A stretch of DNA of 64,000 bases from Pyrus communis (Eukaryota > Streptophyta > Magnoliopsida > Rosales > Rosaceae), in assembly GCF_963583255.1 (NCBI RefSeq), contig NC_084819.1, forward strand, positions 13,761,259-13,825,258. Reading direction: 5' to 3'. Of this stretch, positions 10,676-23,078 are shown one piece after another; positions within the stretch are counted from its first letter, which is position 1, and each line of letters opens with the position of its first letter. Below the pieces are notes generated by a model. That model worked only from the letters and a program-made list of their open reading frames with translations, made no database searches and was not told where the DNA came from. The translations under genes and the position numbers were made by a program.

Positions 10676-13600
10676 TCAACTTCCAATCTTCGCCGTTTCA
10701 ATGTGTGATTTCCCCTTAAGTTTCCCCTTCTTCAAGGAACTACCCAGATAATCTCCGTACTTGACCTTCTTGTACTTCTGGGACCCAGATAACTCCACTA
10801 TATGACCAAAAGGTTCAACTTCCACCTCTGCGTGTGGCAAAATGAATGATGCATAAGATATCCTCGACTTGCTTTCGGTTGTCACAGCTCTATGTTCAAT
10901 GCTCCTGTACTTCCCATTACTCCATATCTGTCACAGCCAAAAGAAAATTGAAGCTTAAAGAATATTTTGTACTCCTTATGTTATAGTTCAACGAGAAATT
11001 TTAGGTGAGTGTTGTTGGCATTGCTTAGTTTACCTCCATAACATCTCCAACATTAACAACGAAAGCGTTTGGAATTGGCTTCACGGGCACCCATTCACCT
11101 TCTTTTCGAATTTGTAATCCGGTTACATTGTCTTCTTGCATGAGAATGGTTATGGTGCTTGTGTCCGAGTGCGGAGAAAGACCTAGTACTTTATCAGGCA
11201 TTTTGCATGGAGGATAGTAGTTTGCGCGCAAAACTTGGATCACTTCTTGATGAAGACTAAGAAGAGCATCCTTTTCCATCCCCAGAGTTGAAGATAGACA
11301 CCTTAGGAGCTCATCTCTAATTCTTTTGACTCCGCTTGAATATGCCTCAATATTTTCCCTTCATCAACCACATGACATTTACCAATTCAATGAAAGTTAT
11401 ATGTTAAAATAGAGTTTAGCTATACAGCTGCACTGTCACTTGTACGTGGTGACTTCTAATTGTTGATGTGTACAAGATCGCGTGCATGTTGGGTGTGAGA
11501 TTCACAACGTTTGGGTGATTGATGGGTGGCTATAGCTATGACACTTACAAGTACGTACTTAAATTTTCTACTCCCATTAACGGTGATTAATTAGTCACCC
11601 CTCTTTGTTTCTATGTTAATTAACACTTCTTTTGTGTAACAACTCGTATGTATTGCTTACACATAACCCAAAATAATAATCTTTTACAAGATACTCAGAT
11701 TGTTTAACTTTGATTATAAGATCTACAGCCTACTTTTACCTTTTACATAATTACTGACCCAAAATCATTGGGTTAAACGCAATGGTTTAGAGTCAAAAGT
11801 AGGTGTACATTTTAAACTACTTTAAATTTAAGAAAAACATAGTGATTTTTATTTTAGTTCCTTATTAAAGTTAGTAATTCTTTTTTCAATGGTTAATTTA
11901 GATATTGCATATAGAGATCTAATGGATCTTGCAACTGTTAGATCTTGCATAACCCATACCACTGAGTGAAATATAACATTGTAGCCATACTCCAAAGTTA
12001 TAAAATTTTAACATAATGAAACTCAATTTCATTATGATTGAACATATGATGGGAATCTCTCATTTTGATTCATTAAAGCATCTCCAAGAAAAGATCTAAA
12101 TTTTTGTTAATCTAGCAAGTGAATAAGGTCAAAAAACTATTTTAGCTACTCAGTTTAACTTTTCATCTTTTAGCAACACTCTCTATTTCAACAAACTTTG
12201 AATATTTTATTATTAACAATTCAAACTCAACCCACTCCTTTTCTAAAACATCGTTGTCTCTTCCTTTTCTCTTTGCCCAAGGGTCCATCTTGAGTTTTAT
12301 TTTTTATTTTTTAATATTTAGCAAGTAAACAGTTGCTCCCTAAATTTAAAGCGGGATGTTTCATTTTGCTATAATAGAGAATCTTTTACAGCTAGGGGTG
12401 GTTTTGGTACATTACTGTACCAAAACCTCTGTACCAATTACCATACCAAATATTTGGTATGGCAAAATCTATTACCATTACCATAGTAAATTTTTGGTAT
12501 ACCGAACATCGATATACCAAATAGTTTGGTTGGTATGGTATGCCAATGGTAATTGCCACTTTGTTTTACGCCACTTAGTTTGCCCAAAATCTAATATTTT
12601 TAATTAATGTAGAAGTCTAAAAAATATATGAACGCTCGTAATGACAAGCTTTACCACTTTTGTGAAGAGCTTAACTTTGAAATTCGCCATTAAAATCATA
12701 TAAATCATAAATCAAAATTTAACCGTTGATTATTGTGTACCTTTACGCTTCATTTTTCTCATCAAATTTTGTTTTTTTCGGATTTTCTTTTTTGAAAACA
12801 TGATCCATTAGAGGATGTAGGAAAATGAACGGTTTGGATCGTTAATATTATGTTCAGAGTTTTACGGTTAGTGAAAATATTGCTTGATGTTTATAAAGTT
12901 TCTACAAACTATATGGCATCGACTCATATTTCAGTTAACCATAAATATCAAAACGTGATATCAAAGATCTGAATCGTTCATCTTCTTACATCCGCCAGAT
13001 GATCATGTTTTCAAAAAAGAAAATTTAAAAAATGAAATTCAGTAAGAAGAATAAAGTGTAAATGACAATCGACTGTTAAATATAAATTTAAGGTTTATGG
13101 ATTATAGTGTTGGATTTTGAAGCTGACCTCTTCATGAAAGTTGTAAAGCTTGTCACTATGAGTGATTGTATATATTTTTTTCACATTTTTTACACTTTTA
13201 CAATAATTATTATTAATTTTATTAATTTTGCCCTCAAATAATTATATGAATAAATACATAATATAATATTAATAATATTGGTAGGTATGGTATACCACCG
13301 GTACTAGTTTTGGATACCAGTACCGTACCGAAACAGTATGGTACGGTACAAATACCGTACCATTACCAATTGGTACAAATTTTTGGTAATAATTTGGTAT
13401 GGTATGGTTAGTAGGGCGGTTGGTATGGTAATTTGGTAAAAATTTCCGCCCCTATTTATAGCATCTTTTTTAGATAATTTTTTTTAACTTGGTTCTTTAT
13501 AACAGAGTGTTAGTTATTTTAGGGCATCTCTTGCTCTTAGATCTCTTTATTTTCTTTTAAAGCACTCATTATATCACATTCCTATTAAAGTACATCAACA

Positions 13601-14367
13601 TCCACTAGTGTTTTCAAATTTCTTGAAACATTGGGTAGTCTCCATTTTTCCCTAAATTAAGTTTAGAAACATACTTGAATCCCTCTGGTGCGGTTGGCCA
13701 TAAGTTAGGCCTTCTGTACTGTGTTGGATAAATACTGAGAAACAGTGCATCGGACCAGTCCAGTGTCTGCCCTTGTGTAACCGCATAGGCTCGCCCGTAG
13801 CCTTGAAAGTCATCTGGTGGCATACGAATTTTGTTCTTCTCTTCCAACGGAAGTTCAAAGAACTTGGCCGTAGCATCCTTCATTTCCTGCAACACTTCTG
13901 TTGCCACGCCATGATTTATCACCTGCGCACAAAACGTTCCATTATATTGTAGCATGAACTTAAGTGTCCATTACTTCCCGAGAAATGTTCTCTTATCAGA
14001 CAGTTGAACATTATGTTGCCAAATGTGATTATTGATAGACTCATTTTTTCAGGAACTTGCATGCTTCATATTTAGGTCTGACAACATAAACACGACTCTG
14101 ACCCAAAAGAAAATGAAAATCCAAGTATACGATGATCACCTGAAAGAACCCCCATTCTTCACAAGCCTTGTCCAGTTTGTGAAGCTCCTCCTCACTTCCT
14201 CTCGAGAGGAGAGAAAGATCAATGATTGGGATCTCAGAAGAAGGATTATATTTGTCGGTAGTGCTCTGTAGCTTGTCTTCTTCTTCCTCATTCCCGATAA
14301 GGAAACTTTCAGGGACCTGCAGAGGATCATTCCTTACCAGTTCTTGAACATTTGGTACAGATTCCAT
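10676..14367 (-). CDS. SRG1-like 2-oxoglutarate/Fe(II)-dependent dioxygenase (intact)
   Basis: Four exons on the minus strand: 14367-14140, 13922-13675, 11358-11034 and 10927-10676. They join in frame to 350 aa, the usual length for SRG1, codeine-demethylase and norcoclaurine-synthase-like dioxygenases. The N-terminal DIOX_N region contains IPIIDLSLL and EWGFFQ followed by VINHGV. The catalytic core has iron ligands H222 and D224 (SPHSDTSTI) and H279 (SIEHR), with R289-x-S291 for 2-oxoglutarate. The family hydroxylates or demethylates specialised metabolites in the cytosol; the substrate is not predictable. Intron 2 is about 2.3 kb and contains a 1.06-kb hAT element (12393-13454). The exon 3 acceptor (ATGAAG/G) has a poor pyrimidine tract, but the truncated copy at 7112 has the same context. 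A 3' tandem repeat follows. Flanking pseudogenes show this is the surviving member of a tandem cluster. Confidence 0.9.
12393..13454. mobile_element. Non-autonomous hAT-like foldback element in intron 2
   Basis: The element is 1062 bp. Its ends are TAGGGGTGG... and ...CCGCCCCTA. The 8-bp flanks tttacagc (12385-12392) and tttatagc (13455-13462) match at 7 of 8 positions, as expected for a hAT target duplication. Inverted repetition is not limited to the ends. The inner arm near 12630-12850 (gacaagctttac..., gaaaacatgatc...) recurs in reverse complement at about 12960-13170. Outer arms are rich in ggtatggta/taccatacc. No transposase frame exists. The whole insertion could fold into a long hairpin within the intron transcript. 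Confidence 0.85.
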
Positions 14368-14536
14368 ATCAGAAAACCAAACTCTTGTTTCACAGAGGCT
14401 GGCTTCAATGTTGGTGGAGGATAATGAAATGAGGGGTTATGATATTGTGTTGTGAAGATGGCAATTTATGGAACATGTCTTGTGTCACTGTGCTGCGTTA
14501 GGTAGAAATGCTTAGACACCACTCAATTTGTTGTAG
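14368..14536 (-). promoter_or_regulatory. Upstream region of the dioxygenase gene
   Basis: Sequence immediately 5' of the dioxygenase start codon. It should hold the 5' UTR and core promoter. I saw no element strong enough to name. Confidence 0.3.
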
Positions 14537-14995
14537 GATTAGTTTGGTACTGTTGTGTTTTTTTTCCTATGAGAATAAACAGCTGTAAAATAAAATTGTT
14601 GAGTGTTTGGTAAACTTTTTTTTTTTGTAAAAGTGATTTTAAAAAAAGCAGTATCTGAATGTTTGGTAAACTTTTATATAAAATGCTTTGAATATGATAA
14701 ATGACTAAAAAGAGTATGATATTTAATGTGATATAATAATTGTCAAAAACAATAATGTAAGGTAAATATATTTTGTAAAACATGTGGGGGTATACTTGTC
14801 AGTTGAAAATTTCATTAAAGAGCATTGATTATTATGCAGCATGGTAGACTATGCTGTTTTTTTTCTATGTTTGTTTTTACTTTCATTGACAATAGTTTTT
14901 TTAAAAACACTTTTTTTTTGTTTTATCAAACACATTTAATATTTCATATTTTTTAATAAACTGTTTATTTTTTAAAGCACCGCAACCACAGACCA
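14537..14995. repeat. Possible MITE with imperfect inverted ends
   Basis: The left end reads gtttggtactgttgtg, then aataaacag and gtgtttggtaaac. The right end, reverse complemented, reads gttggtctgtggttgcg, then aataaacag and gtgtttgataaaac. The paired motifs in the same order suggest a foldback element. No convincing target duplication was found and the boundaries are approximate. Confidence 0.35.
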
Positions 14996-16800
14996 ACCTG
15001 TTTTGGCTAAAATATGAAGATATTCTTGATTGAAAGATGTTTTTCATCTTTTAGCCTTTTGTCTATTCTAAACAAATTAAAACGTGGGTTTTCATTACAA
15101 ATAATTTCTGAAATAAAATTATTTAAAATAGTTAGCTAAGTTTTATTAGAAAATTGTTATTAGTATTCTAGAAATCTTATCTGATATTTCAAATTTTTTA
15201 TAATTAGAAAATTAAAATACACCTGTGAAAAGTGTAGAATGAAAATTTTGAAATGCTAATAACATTTTATTTTTATTATTGCACATCAATGTTGTCCCTA
15301 TTATACATCTAATATTATCAAATAATTTTGGTGGCTCGTGGAAAGGTAGGGAGGAGGTGGATGGTGTCCAATGCGTGGCCAGTGGTAGGGTTAGTGGCTG
15401 CAGGACCGTTCCAAGCTTTCGGTGGATCGAGACGGAAAGTCGATGGGACCTTATGACACATTGTCTTCACATGACTGTTTTGTGGTTGCATTGCATATAT
15501 GCTCCTTTTTCTCTCAAACATAATAGTTTCATTAAAATAATAGGATAACACGAGATGAATTAAATTTAAACTAGTAAATTAAATGATATGGAAGTTGATG
15601 ATTGAATTATTACTAAGTGTTGACTAACGTAATTATTTTTTTATTGATAACACATCATTTAGTTTGTAAATTTTATTGAAAATTTGACATTACTCCTTGA
15701 AACTATATTTTCCTTAACTAAAACTCATCTCCTTTTGTTTTCTTGACTAAAGTCCATTGAGTAGGCTCCAACTAAGCAATTCTTTAATTAAATTTGACTT
15801 TTTAAATTGTGTATTTTTTGAATGCCTAAACTACCCTTATTAATACTTGAACTGGGTTTTTGAATCAGCTACTTGTTATATCCATTTAATTAATTATATT
15901 TCTTTTACAAAATATTTCATGTCATTCATTGTCTATTCAAAGTATTAACTTCCAAATTGTTATAAGGTGCCGACTGGAAAATAATAAAACTAATTTCGTG
16001 ATTTTGTGCATTAAATATACAAGTTAATTGACCTACAAACATAACAATAGGCCTAAAACAGCTTCAGTTATTGCATATATACTCCAATCCCTAATGCACA
16101 AAACAAAAGCTATATGTTCCACGCAAACAAAATAGTCTAATTTACCTATATGATTTATATGCATTAGATTTCAAGTTTATTTAATTGCCTACAAGCACAA
16201 ACCCACAACATTCAAACATTATCTAATATCAGTAACTTTTTTTTTTTAATTTTTTTTTTTTGGAATAGGTAAATTAGTATAATATTTTATAAGTAGGTAT
16301 ATTAATTTCTATGTAGGTAATTACATGATTCAAACAATATTAATTTTTTTCCGTACAAGATATGTCTATTTTTTTAATCTGGTAAATTAATTTATATATA
16401 TGTTACTAATATTTATGATACAAGAAAGGTAAATATCCATATGGGTTTAATTGCTCATTATAATTAGGATAAGTAATAACATTTATTGACCAAATTAGGA
16501 ATTTATGGCATAAGTTGTAAATGTGTTGTAATAATTGGTTACATATTTGTCTACATGGCAGTCTATTTGAAATTTGGGTTTTATTTGAATGTTTAAAATT
16601 AGGTGGGTTGTTATTTGAAAAATAGGAGTTTCAAGAGCCTATATCAAAAAAACCCTAAATTTTATCTACAAATTTAGTCTCTCTAACACTATCCTTCATA
16701 TTAACAAAAGAATTTCCTGGATCGAAACTCAAATGTTTTCCAGTAAAGTAATAGAACAAGTTAAGAAGTAAAAAAAGAAAATAGAAGTTAGGGAACCTTT
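14996..16800. other. AT-rich spacer
   Basis: About 1.8 kb without a supported gene. A more GC-rich patch at 15330-15480 breaks the trend and holds overlapping open frames on both strands, but none shows a known domain. Poly-T tracts occur at about 16240-16260. Confidence 0.4.
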
Positions 16801-16876
16801 TTACCCTTTTAGGCCTTGTTGTGACTTGTGGAGCGGAACGAAGATTCACCAACATACTTATAACTAGCAACCATTA

Positions 16877-17110
16877 CCTTATTTCCCATTGCTCCATATC
16901 TAAAATGTAAATATACGAAAGCTTAAAGAAAATATTGCTCTCTATTAAGTGTTCATTTTTCATTTAAATCCAATGAAATTTTGTATCCCGTTTCTTTTTA
17001 CTTCCAACGTTCACGAGGAGCGCACTTGAAATTGGCTTCACCGAAACTCATTGTGCTCCTTGTCGAATCTGTAACCATGTCAGTGTCACGTACTCCACAC
17101 TTCAGCGCTC
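16877..17110 (-). pseudogene. Exon 3-4 remnants of an SRG1-like dioxygenase (3' half)
   Basis: Minus-strand sequence at about 17070-17010 aligns with the GLQIRK...VPVKPIPNA part of exon 3 of the intact copy. For example GGTTACAGATTCGACAAGG corresponds to GGATTACAAATTCGAAAAG, and GTGAAGCCAATT is exact. After an intron ending TTTTAG, minus-strand ATATGGAGCAATGGGAAA (16899-16882) matches the IWSNGK start of exon 4 and then runs into a stop. Iron ligands and the 2OG-binding Arg are not recoverable. Orientation and order match the exon 1-2 remnants at 42725-43410. I infer one gene split by the inserted transposon nest. Confidence 0.6.
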
Positions 17111-17257
17111 AGAAGTGAGCTCATTCTGCATTTCAAGCTTCGTTATAATATAGTTTTTACTTTAGCTAGAAACCATTTTTTTCAAAATTTTATAATATTA
17201 TAATTTTGGAGGTTTATTTGTTCATCTCATTCTGCATTTCATTGGAAATTCAATGAC

Positions 17258-17415
17258 TGATATTCATCCCATGATTTTGAAGGTTTAAATAATGTCCACA
17301 TGGGATGATATTTTCTTACAGATTCCTTGATTTGATTGATATTCATCCCATGATTTTAAAGGTTTAAATAATGTCCACATGGGATGATATTTTCTTACAG
17401 ATTCCTTGATTTGTT
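17258..17415 (+). repeat. 79-bp tandem duplication, each unit with an inverted repeat
   Basis: Two head-to-tail units (17258-17336, 17337-17415) are nearly identical. Within each, ATCCCATG and CATGGGAT form an inverted pair separated by about 27 bases, so each unit can form a small stem-loop. A 25-base perfectly alternating purine-pyrimidine run (acacacgcgcgcgcacatat and onward) follows at 17445-17469. Confidence 0.85.
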
Positions 17416-17830
17416 GTCAAGTATTGTCTCCCCTTCCTTCCGAAACACACGCGCGCGCACATATATATAGAGAGGGGGAGAGAGATGCCAGCAGAAGAAG
17501 CCAGAGAATCATCTGAAACATTTCGAATGAAAGGTGGAGATGGCCCAAACAGTAATGCCAAGAACTCAACGTTCCAGGTTCTCGTACAGAATCCATTCTT
17601 CGAAACATCGACAATAGTCATCTTATAGAGATTAGATTACATGCACCTAGTTCGACTCGTTTTTTTTTAATCCTTGATCTGAAAGATATATTCTGAAATC
17701 ACAATAATAAGACATTAGGATCACGAATATAATGAATTGAATTACTATAAAATAGAATTGAATTACTTATATTAAACTTATCTGTAGAATATGGAAGACA
17801 TGACTTTTGCTAATGACAAAAAAATCGGTG

Positions 17831-17873
17831 TGTTTGGGTTAATATTTGAACTTCGGGCTGCAAGTGTGTGGAA
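17831..17873 (+). repeat. 5' LTR of the Tat-like element, first 43 bp
   Basis: Matches the first 43 bases of the 3' LTR at 40424 with a few substitutions. It is interrupted after gtgtgtggaa. The LTR resumes at 20328 with gaagcctaaaaacacc, as in the uninterrupted 3' copy. Confidence 0.85.
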
Positions 17874-20327
17874 CACGTCCCGATCCCAATATTCCTCGAA
17901 TACGAGGATAGGCATGTGTTGGCTGACACCCGAAGGCGACGAAAGCCATTTATTGAGTGCAAATGCTAAAAACAAGGGGTAGATAAGACTTATAAATATA
18001 AAAGAATAAAGAATATGCATTTAAGGAACGTGTTAACTAACTAGAACGCTAAAAGAAATAATATAAAATTGAATGAAACAAAGGATGGATCCTACACCGA
18101 GAGGACTCGAAGATGCCGATGCAGAAGTGTCTGGACATCGAGATTGTATGCCTTAATTCTAAGTCCTGAAGGGGGCGCAAAACAAACATGAGTGGACCAA
18201 GTTGATATATATATATATATATATAATAAAACAGTTATCAACATACTAACCCCCATATTTTATGAAAACACATATATCATGATAAAATAGGTTTTCCGAA
18301 ACCTAGCATGCCGTGCAATGTCTCAATCATAACTCATATATATAATACTCACTAGTAAATGTCTAATATCCGTCCAGGCCCCATGCCAGCTCTCCGTCTT
18401 TGAGCAAACAGTCAGAAGAAAATATCCTTTCAGACCCCGTTCTAGTTCCCTGTCCCTGTGCTAATAGCCAGAGGAAAACCACTTCAGGCCCTATGCCAAC
18501 ACCATAACCGTCGTCCGAGATGGACCAGAATCTATCTCTCGTCTTGTAACGGAATTGGGACCACTAGTTAAGTACAAAACCATTGAACATATATATATTT
18601 GAAAAACAACTTCATAGTATAAAGTCATCTATCATCTATATTATAAAGAAGTGTTCTAAACGTGTTCTAAATATCATATCGTCATCTATCAGAAATTTTA
18701 TAAGAACACGGGTTATAGGAAAAATAGTAATAATTCAAACTAGCCTCAATAAGCATGTTATCTCACAAAATGTAGTCATCAAATCATGCTTTTCATGTAT
18801 GCATTTCTACTATTAAAACATGCATTTTAGAAGGGATCCACTCACAGTACTTCGTTGTCGAAAAGCCACGCACTAGCGGAGACAGAACGCCACAATAAAT
18901 TGCCCCTAAGCACATAAAGGGTACATTTAGTCAAACTCTACTCAAACGACTTATTTTGGGAAAACGGACATTAAAAACGGGTTCAAGACGTCAAAATTAG
19001 CGTAGGAGGGGTCCCGGGCTTGGGTCCAAAAGGTTTTGGGCTTAAGGCCCGGCCTAAAAGGGAAAAAGGGTTTAGGGTTTTGAGATAAATGAAAATAAAA
19101 AGGTTATTGGGTTTGGGCTTAAAGAGGTTAACGGGCTGGAGGCCCTGGGGTTTAGGCTTAAATGCAAAGGCCCGAAGGCCAACTCCTACACGACCCTAAG
19201 GCCTAAGCCTCTAAAGGTTTTGGGTTTGGTCCTAACGAGCCTTAGGCTGAAGGCTTGGCCCAGCAGCCATTTGGGTTTTTATAAAACTAAATAAATAAAT
19301 ATAAATAGATTAAAGGATTTGGGTTGGGTTTAAAAAGATAATGAGCCTAAGGCTCAACTTCTAAAGAGCTTGGATTAGTAAAGAAGGCTGGCACTAAAGG
19401 CCTAAAGGCTTGGTGTGGTTGCTGCTCACCGGAGCTAACCCTAGAAGAACACCAAAATTTGAGGTTTTTGGTCGGAAAACTAAGCTAACTTTAAACATCT
19501 ATAACTTTGTCAAAACTCAACGAAATCAAGTGAGACAAAAACGAATGTTGTATTACTCAACAAGACAAAGAGAATGGTACCTCACACGACATCTAACTTG
19601 CCGTGATTTGACCAAAAAACTCCTCGAAAGCCTCAGAGGTCGCTGGAAACTACATAAGATTCAAATTGACATAACTTCTTCAATACTCAAGGAAATTGGG
19701 TGATTCAAAAAGGAAAGTTGTACTACTCAGCAAGATGAAGAGATTGATACCTTGCACGCGGCCAACTCGCAGTGGTTTGGCCGTCGGACCTCGCTGCAAA
19801 ATCTGGAAAACGTTTTCCCGAGCTATTTTGGTGTTTAAACCGTGCCACAACAACTCAAATACTACTTAAACACAATAATAAGCACGATCTAAGGAGATTT
19901 AGGTGTGCTTTGCACTTACCTCATCGAAGATCTCGTGCACAATGATTGTGCGTAGTGCCGTGATGGATTTTGAAGGTAAAGGAGAGAAAGATGAAGCTCA
20001 GAAGATGAAGATGATAGTCAAGTCCTCATGATGGCTGTGTGTGTATATATATGGGCGTGTGTGTGTGTTCTTGTCGGAGAGAAGAGTACCTAGAGGGAAA
20101 GAGATAGAAATGAGACATAGAAATGAGATAGAGAGAGAGCTCGGGGAGAAGGAGAGAAGAGAGAGAAGTGAAAGACTTGGGCCCGGGGAACAACAAACAA
20201 AAGGTGGGCACCTTGGGCACACCTATTAAGACCCAAAATTTTTTTTAAAAGAGAAATATCTAGCCCAAGGTGCAAATTTCACGAAAATACCCCATTTGTT
20301 TCGATAAAATCGGGACGGGTTGTTATA
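17874..20327. mobile_element. Unclassified 2.45-kb insertion splitting the 5' LTR
   Basis: Comparison with the intact 3' LTR shows a clean insertion with a 3-bp repeat gaa on each side (17871-17873, 20328-20330). The ends share a short inverted motif: CGTCCCGAT near the left end and its complement ATCGGGACG near the right end. Contents: a (TA)n run at about 18207-18226, a stretch rich in aggcttaggccc-like words (19020-19400), and two loosely repeated blocks around 19470-19800 sharing words such as actcaa..gaaatc. No transposase, gag or pol frame is visible. The 97-aa frame at 19410-19703 has no recognisable domain. It could be a non-autonomous DNA transposon or a decayed retro-element. Boundaries are firm, class unknown. 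Confidence 0.7.
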
Positions 20328-21464
20328 GAAGCCTAAAAACACCAAGTAAAGGAAGACTTGCCCGAAGCCCAACATCAAGCCCACAAACAAATTGGTGCCT
20401 TCCCATTAATACATAGGTCATGTGCCTATGATTTAAGTGTCAAGTGATGGGGACTAACTCACAATCAGCCAAAAAACACTTTTCGATGGCAATACAAGTA
20501 AAAAGATGATGACTCACTACCCTTTAATAGTTTTCGAGCAAGAGTAAAGCTACTACAGTCGGGCTAATCTACCTATAAAATGAGGAAGAGGCATCATAGA
20601 CAAGGACACTCAACCAATCAAACAAACATACAAACTCTGCTTTCAAGCCAAATTTGCATCTAAAAGTTGTAATCAGCCTAGATCTCAATCCTTTTCAGGA
20701 TCATTCCCCACAATAGCCATCTTTTGTCTAGTTTAGAAGCTCTGCTATCACCTCTAGTGGCATAGTATCGATTCCCTCGTGTAAACTTGTTTACCATCCA
20801 TCCATCCTTAGCATATAAACCCCGTATACTCAAAAGAGAAGTGATTGCAAGACGTTTAGCCTTGCCCAACAATGTGAAATCTTGCTTAAAGTTCTTTGTT
20901 TGTTTTATAAGTTAATAGATCTACTACTTAATGTATTCTCCAGCATGTATTCAAGTCATATCCATATGTTTTCCTACTTTAAGAGTCTCATTTGTGCCTA
21001 GATCTGGTCACCTTAATGAATACGCCTTCATTTAAAACCAATCAAGAACTAAGTAGATGACTTAAGGGAATCTCGACTCCCCTCACTCGAACATACAAGA
21101 CTATGAACTGAAAGTCCTCGGTCACAAGGCAAGAAAAAGAACTTAACGTGGACTTAACCCATCGACGACAATCCTTTGATAACAAGAAGTCCGAGTAACT
21201 TGGGGCGCAAGTAATTGCCTAAACACACTTGTTCTACATATGCTATACTAAGATAGTAGTGGCACGCCTAACACTCGTTAGTTTTGATTGCGCACCTCAA
21301 GGCCTACACCTAAGGCCCTACAAAGGCACCTTTCAAAAAGAACTTTATCTCTTCTTGTAGCACATCAGCAAGCAAGAGCCCGACTACATATCCAAAGTGT
21401 CAATCCCTTGGGGAGCTGTGTTGAGAGTTAATAAGCCCTCTCCGAAGCAATCTTCGCCCTAACA
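20328..21464 (+). repeat. 5' LTR of the Tat-like element, remainder
   Basis: Collinear with 40464-41605, sharing long runs such as caattccc/tttgtctagtttagaagc and ccagcatgtattcaagtcat. Divergence between the two LTRs is several percent by eye, consistent with an old insertion. Confidence 0.88.
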
Positions 21465-22248
21465 TAGTTTTGGCATGCCCGGTGGGATCACATTAGTCTT
21501 GTATACCAAGAAAAAGAATGAAGGAGAAAACCTTCAGGTGAAACGGAGAGTACATGCTACCCCAGTCTCTACTAAAATCAAACATGACAGACCGCCCAGA
21601 GGACGTTCCCTCCTTACAAGGACCAACTGTTTTGAGAAGCCCGACCTCATCAGAGAAGTCAAGGGGAATGGTAACCAATGAGGACTTGCAAGCCACCATG
21701 GTGCAAGTGTTAAGGAGCATGGAGAAGATTTCCTTGGAAACAAGGGGAGAAGTAAGCAGACTTTGTTCTTTAACGGGGAGTTTGCAAAGAAGACTAGATC
21801 TGGAGTATTGTACTCCAAAAAATGGTTATGTGAGAGAATTGAACCCCGAAGAAGAACCAGTTATTCCATTATTTCCTTTGCTTGAGGAGAAGAATGGTAA
21901 AGATAAAAACAATGAAGAATTTGGCACCAGTGGGCCAGTGTTGGAGGAAAATCCTAGAAGCGGAGTTGCTCGACCCCTCACTATTTCCACTTAATAGTAG
22001 GGGCAGAGCGGGCAAGAAAGAACGAAGCATGGGATGCCCCAATTGATCGGGGAATCCAATGGAAAAGGTGGGCCTACCAAGCCAGACAAACCTCTTCTTT
22101 ATAGGCCCCTACCATTGGCCAGTAAGGGAGGGGATGCCAAGTGGAAGAAACCCGAGCCAAGAAAAGAGACTTTTGGGGCAATGATCGTAACCCGAAATAG
22201 GAATCTCCTCATACTCTTCCTGATAATACAGCTCACCAACAGCTTAGG

Positions 22249-23007
22249 GATGAGTTAGCCGAGTTAAGGAGGATGGTGTCCCAGAATGCTCAGCCACAAA
22301 CCTGCCCACTGTTTAGGATCACTTATCAGAAGCCTTATCCTGAGTACAGTGACGAGCAGAACCCTTTTCCAGTCAACTTCAAGATGCCCACATTCCTAAC
22401 ATTCAGCGGAGAAGATGGCAATGTGTCTTCCAAATATCACATTTTCAAGTTCTCTAATCACTGTATGGCATTTGAAGACAATCCCAACTACAAGTTGAGA
22501 TTGTTAGGGAACTCCTTGGTGGGCTTAGCATCTCAGTGGTATTCTTTGTTGCCCCCTAATTCTATTGCCAACTGGGGGCAAATGGAGATGGCCTTCCATG
22601 AGCAGTTTTACAGGGTCGAGCCCGAAATGTCTATGAATGACCTTGTTAAGGTGAAGAAATACGAGCATAAGTCTACAAAAAACTTCATGATGAGGTTCAG
22701 AGGGACGAGGATGAGGTGCCAGTTCCCTATAAATCATGCACAACTCATATCTATCACTCAGAAGGCGTTGAGATTGCCTTTGAGGAAGAAGTTTTATGAC
22801 GTGTAATTCAATGAGCTGTAGGAGTTGGTAATTACGGCTACCAAGTATGAGAAGCTGTTGCTGGAGAAGCAGCAAGTAAAGTACTTATCTAAGGTGCCTC
22901 CTTTCTACAAAAGCAAAGCTGCCATTCACAAGTGGAGTTTGAAAGAGAGCCAGAAAAGAATAATGGCCATGAAGGAGAGAGAATGGACGTATGCACAGCG
23001 GAGATGA
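22249..23007 (+). pseudogene. gag region of the Tat-like element (broken)
   Basis: The frame from 22273 encodes a Retrotrans_gag-type segment, including FKMPTFLTFSGEDGNVSSKY, LASQWYSLLPPNSIANW and FHEQFYRVEPEMSMNDL. An in-frame stop follows at about 22804 and another about five codons later. A further gag piece (YEKLLLEKQQVKYLS) continues to 23007. Pre-gag frames at 21475-22258 are short and lack domains. The sequence is then interrupted by a hAT insertion at 23079 and resumes with VVINDGGFVPMKPPKY-like coding at about 23870. Confidence 0.75.
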
Positions 23008-23078
23008 TTACCCCCTTCAAACCATTGACTGTAAAGGGGTTAATCCAGCCAATTAAGGACCAGAAAGTGGTCATAAAC

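Noticed and set aside
15318..15551. Coding region on either strand in a GC-richer patch
   Set aside because: No domain, no splice context and both strands open equally.
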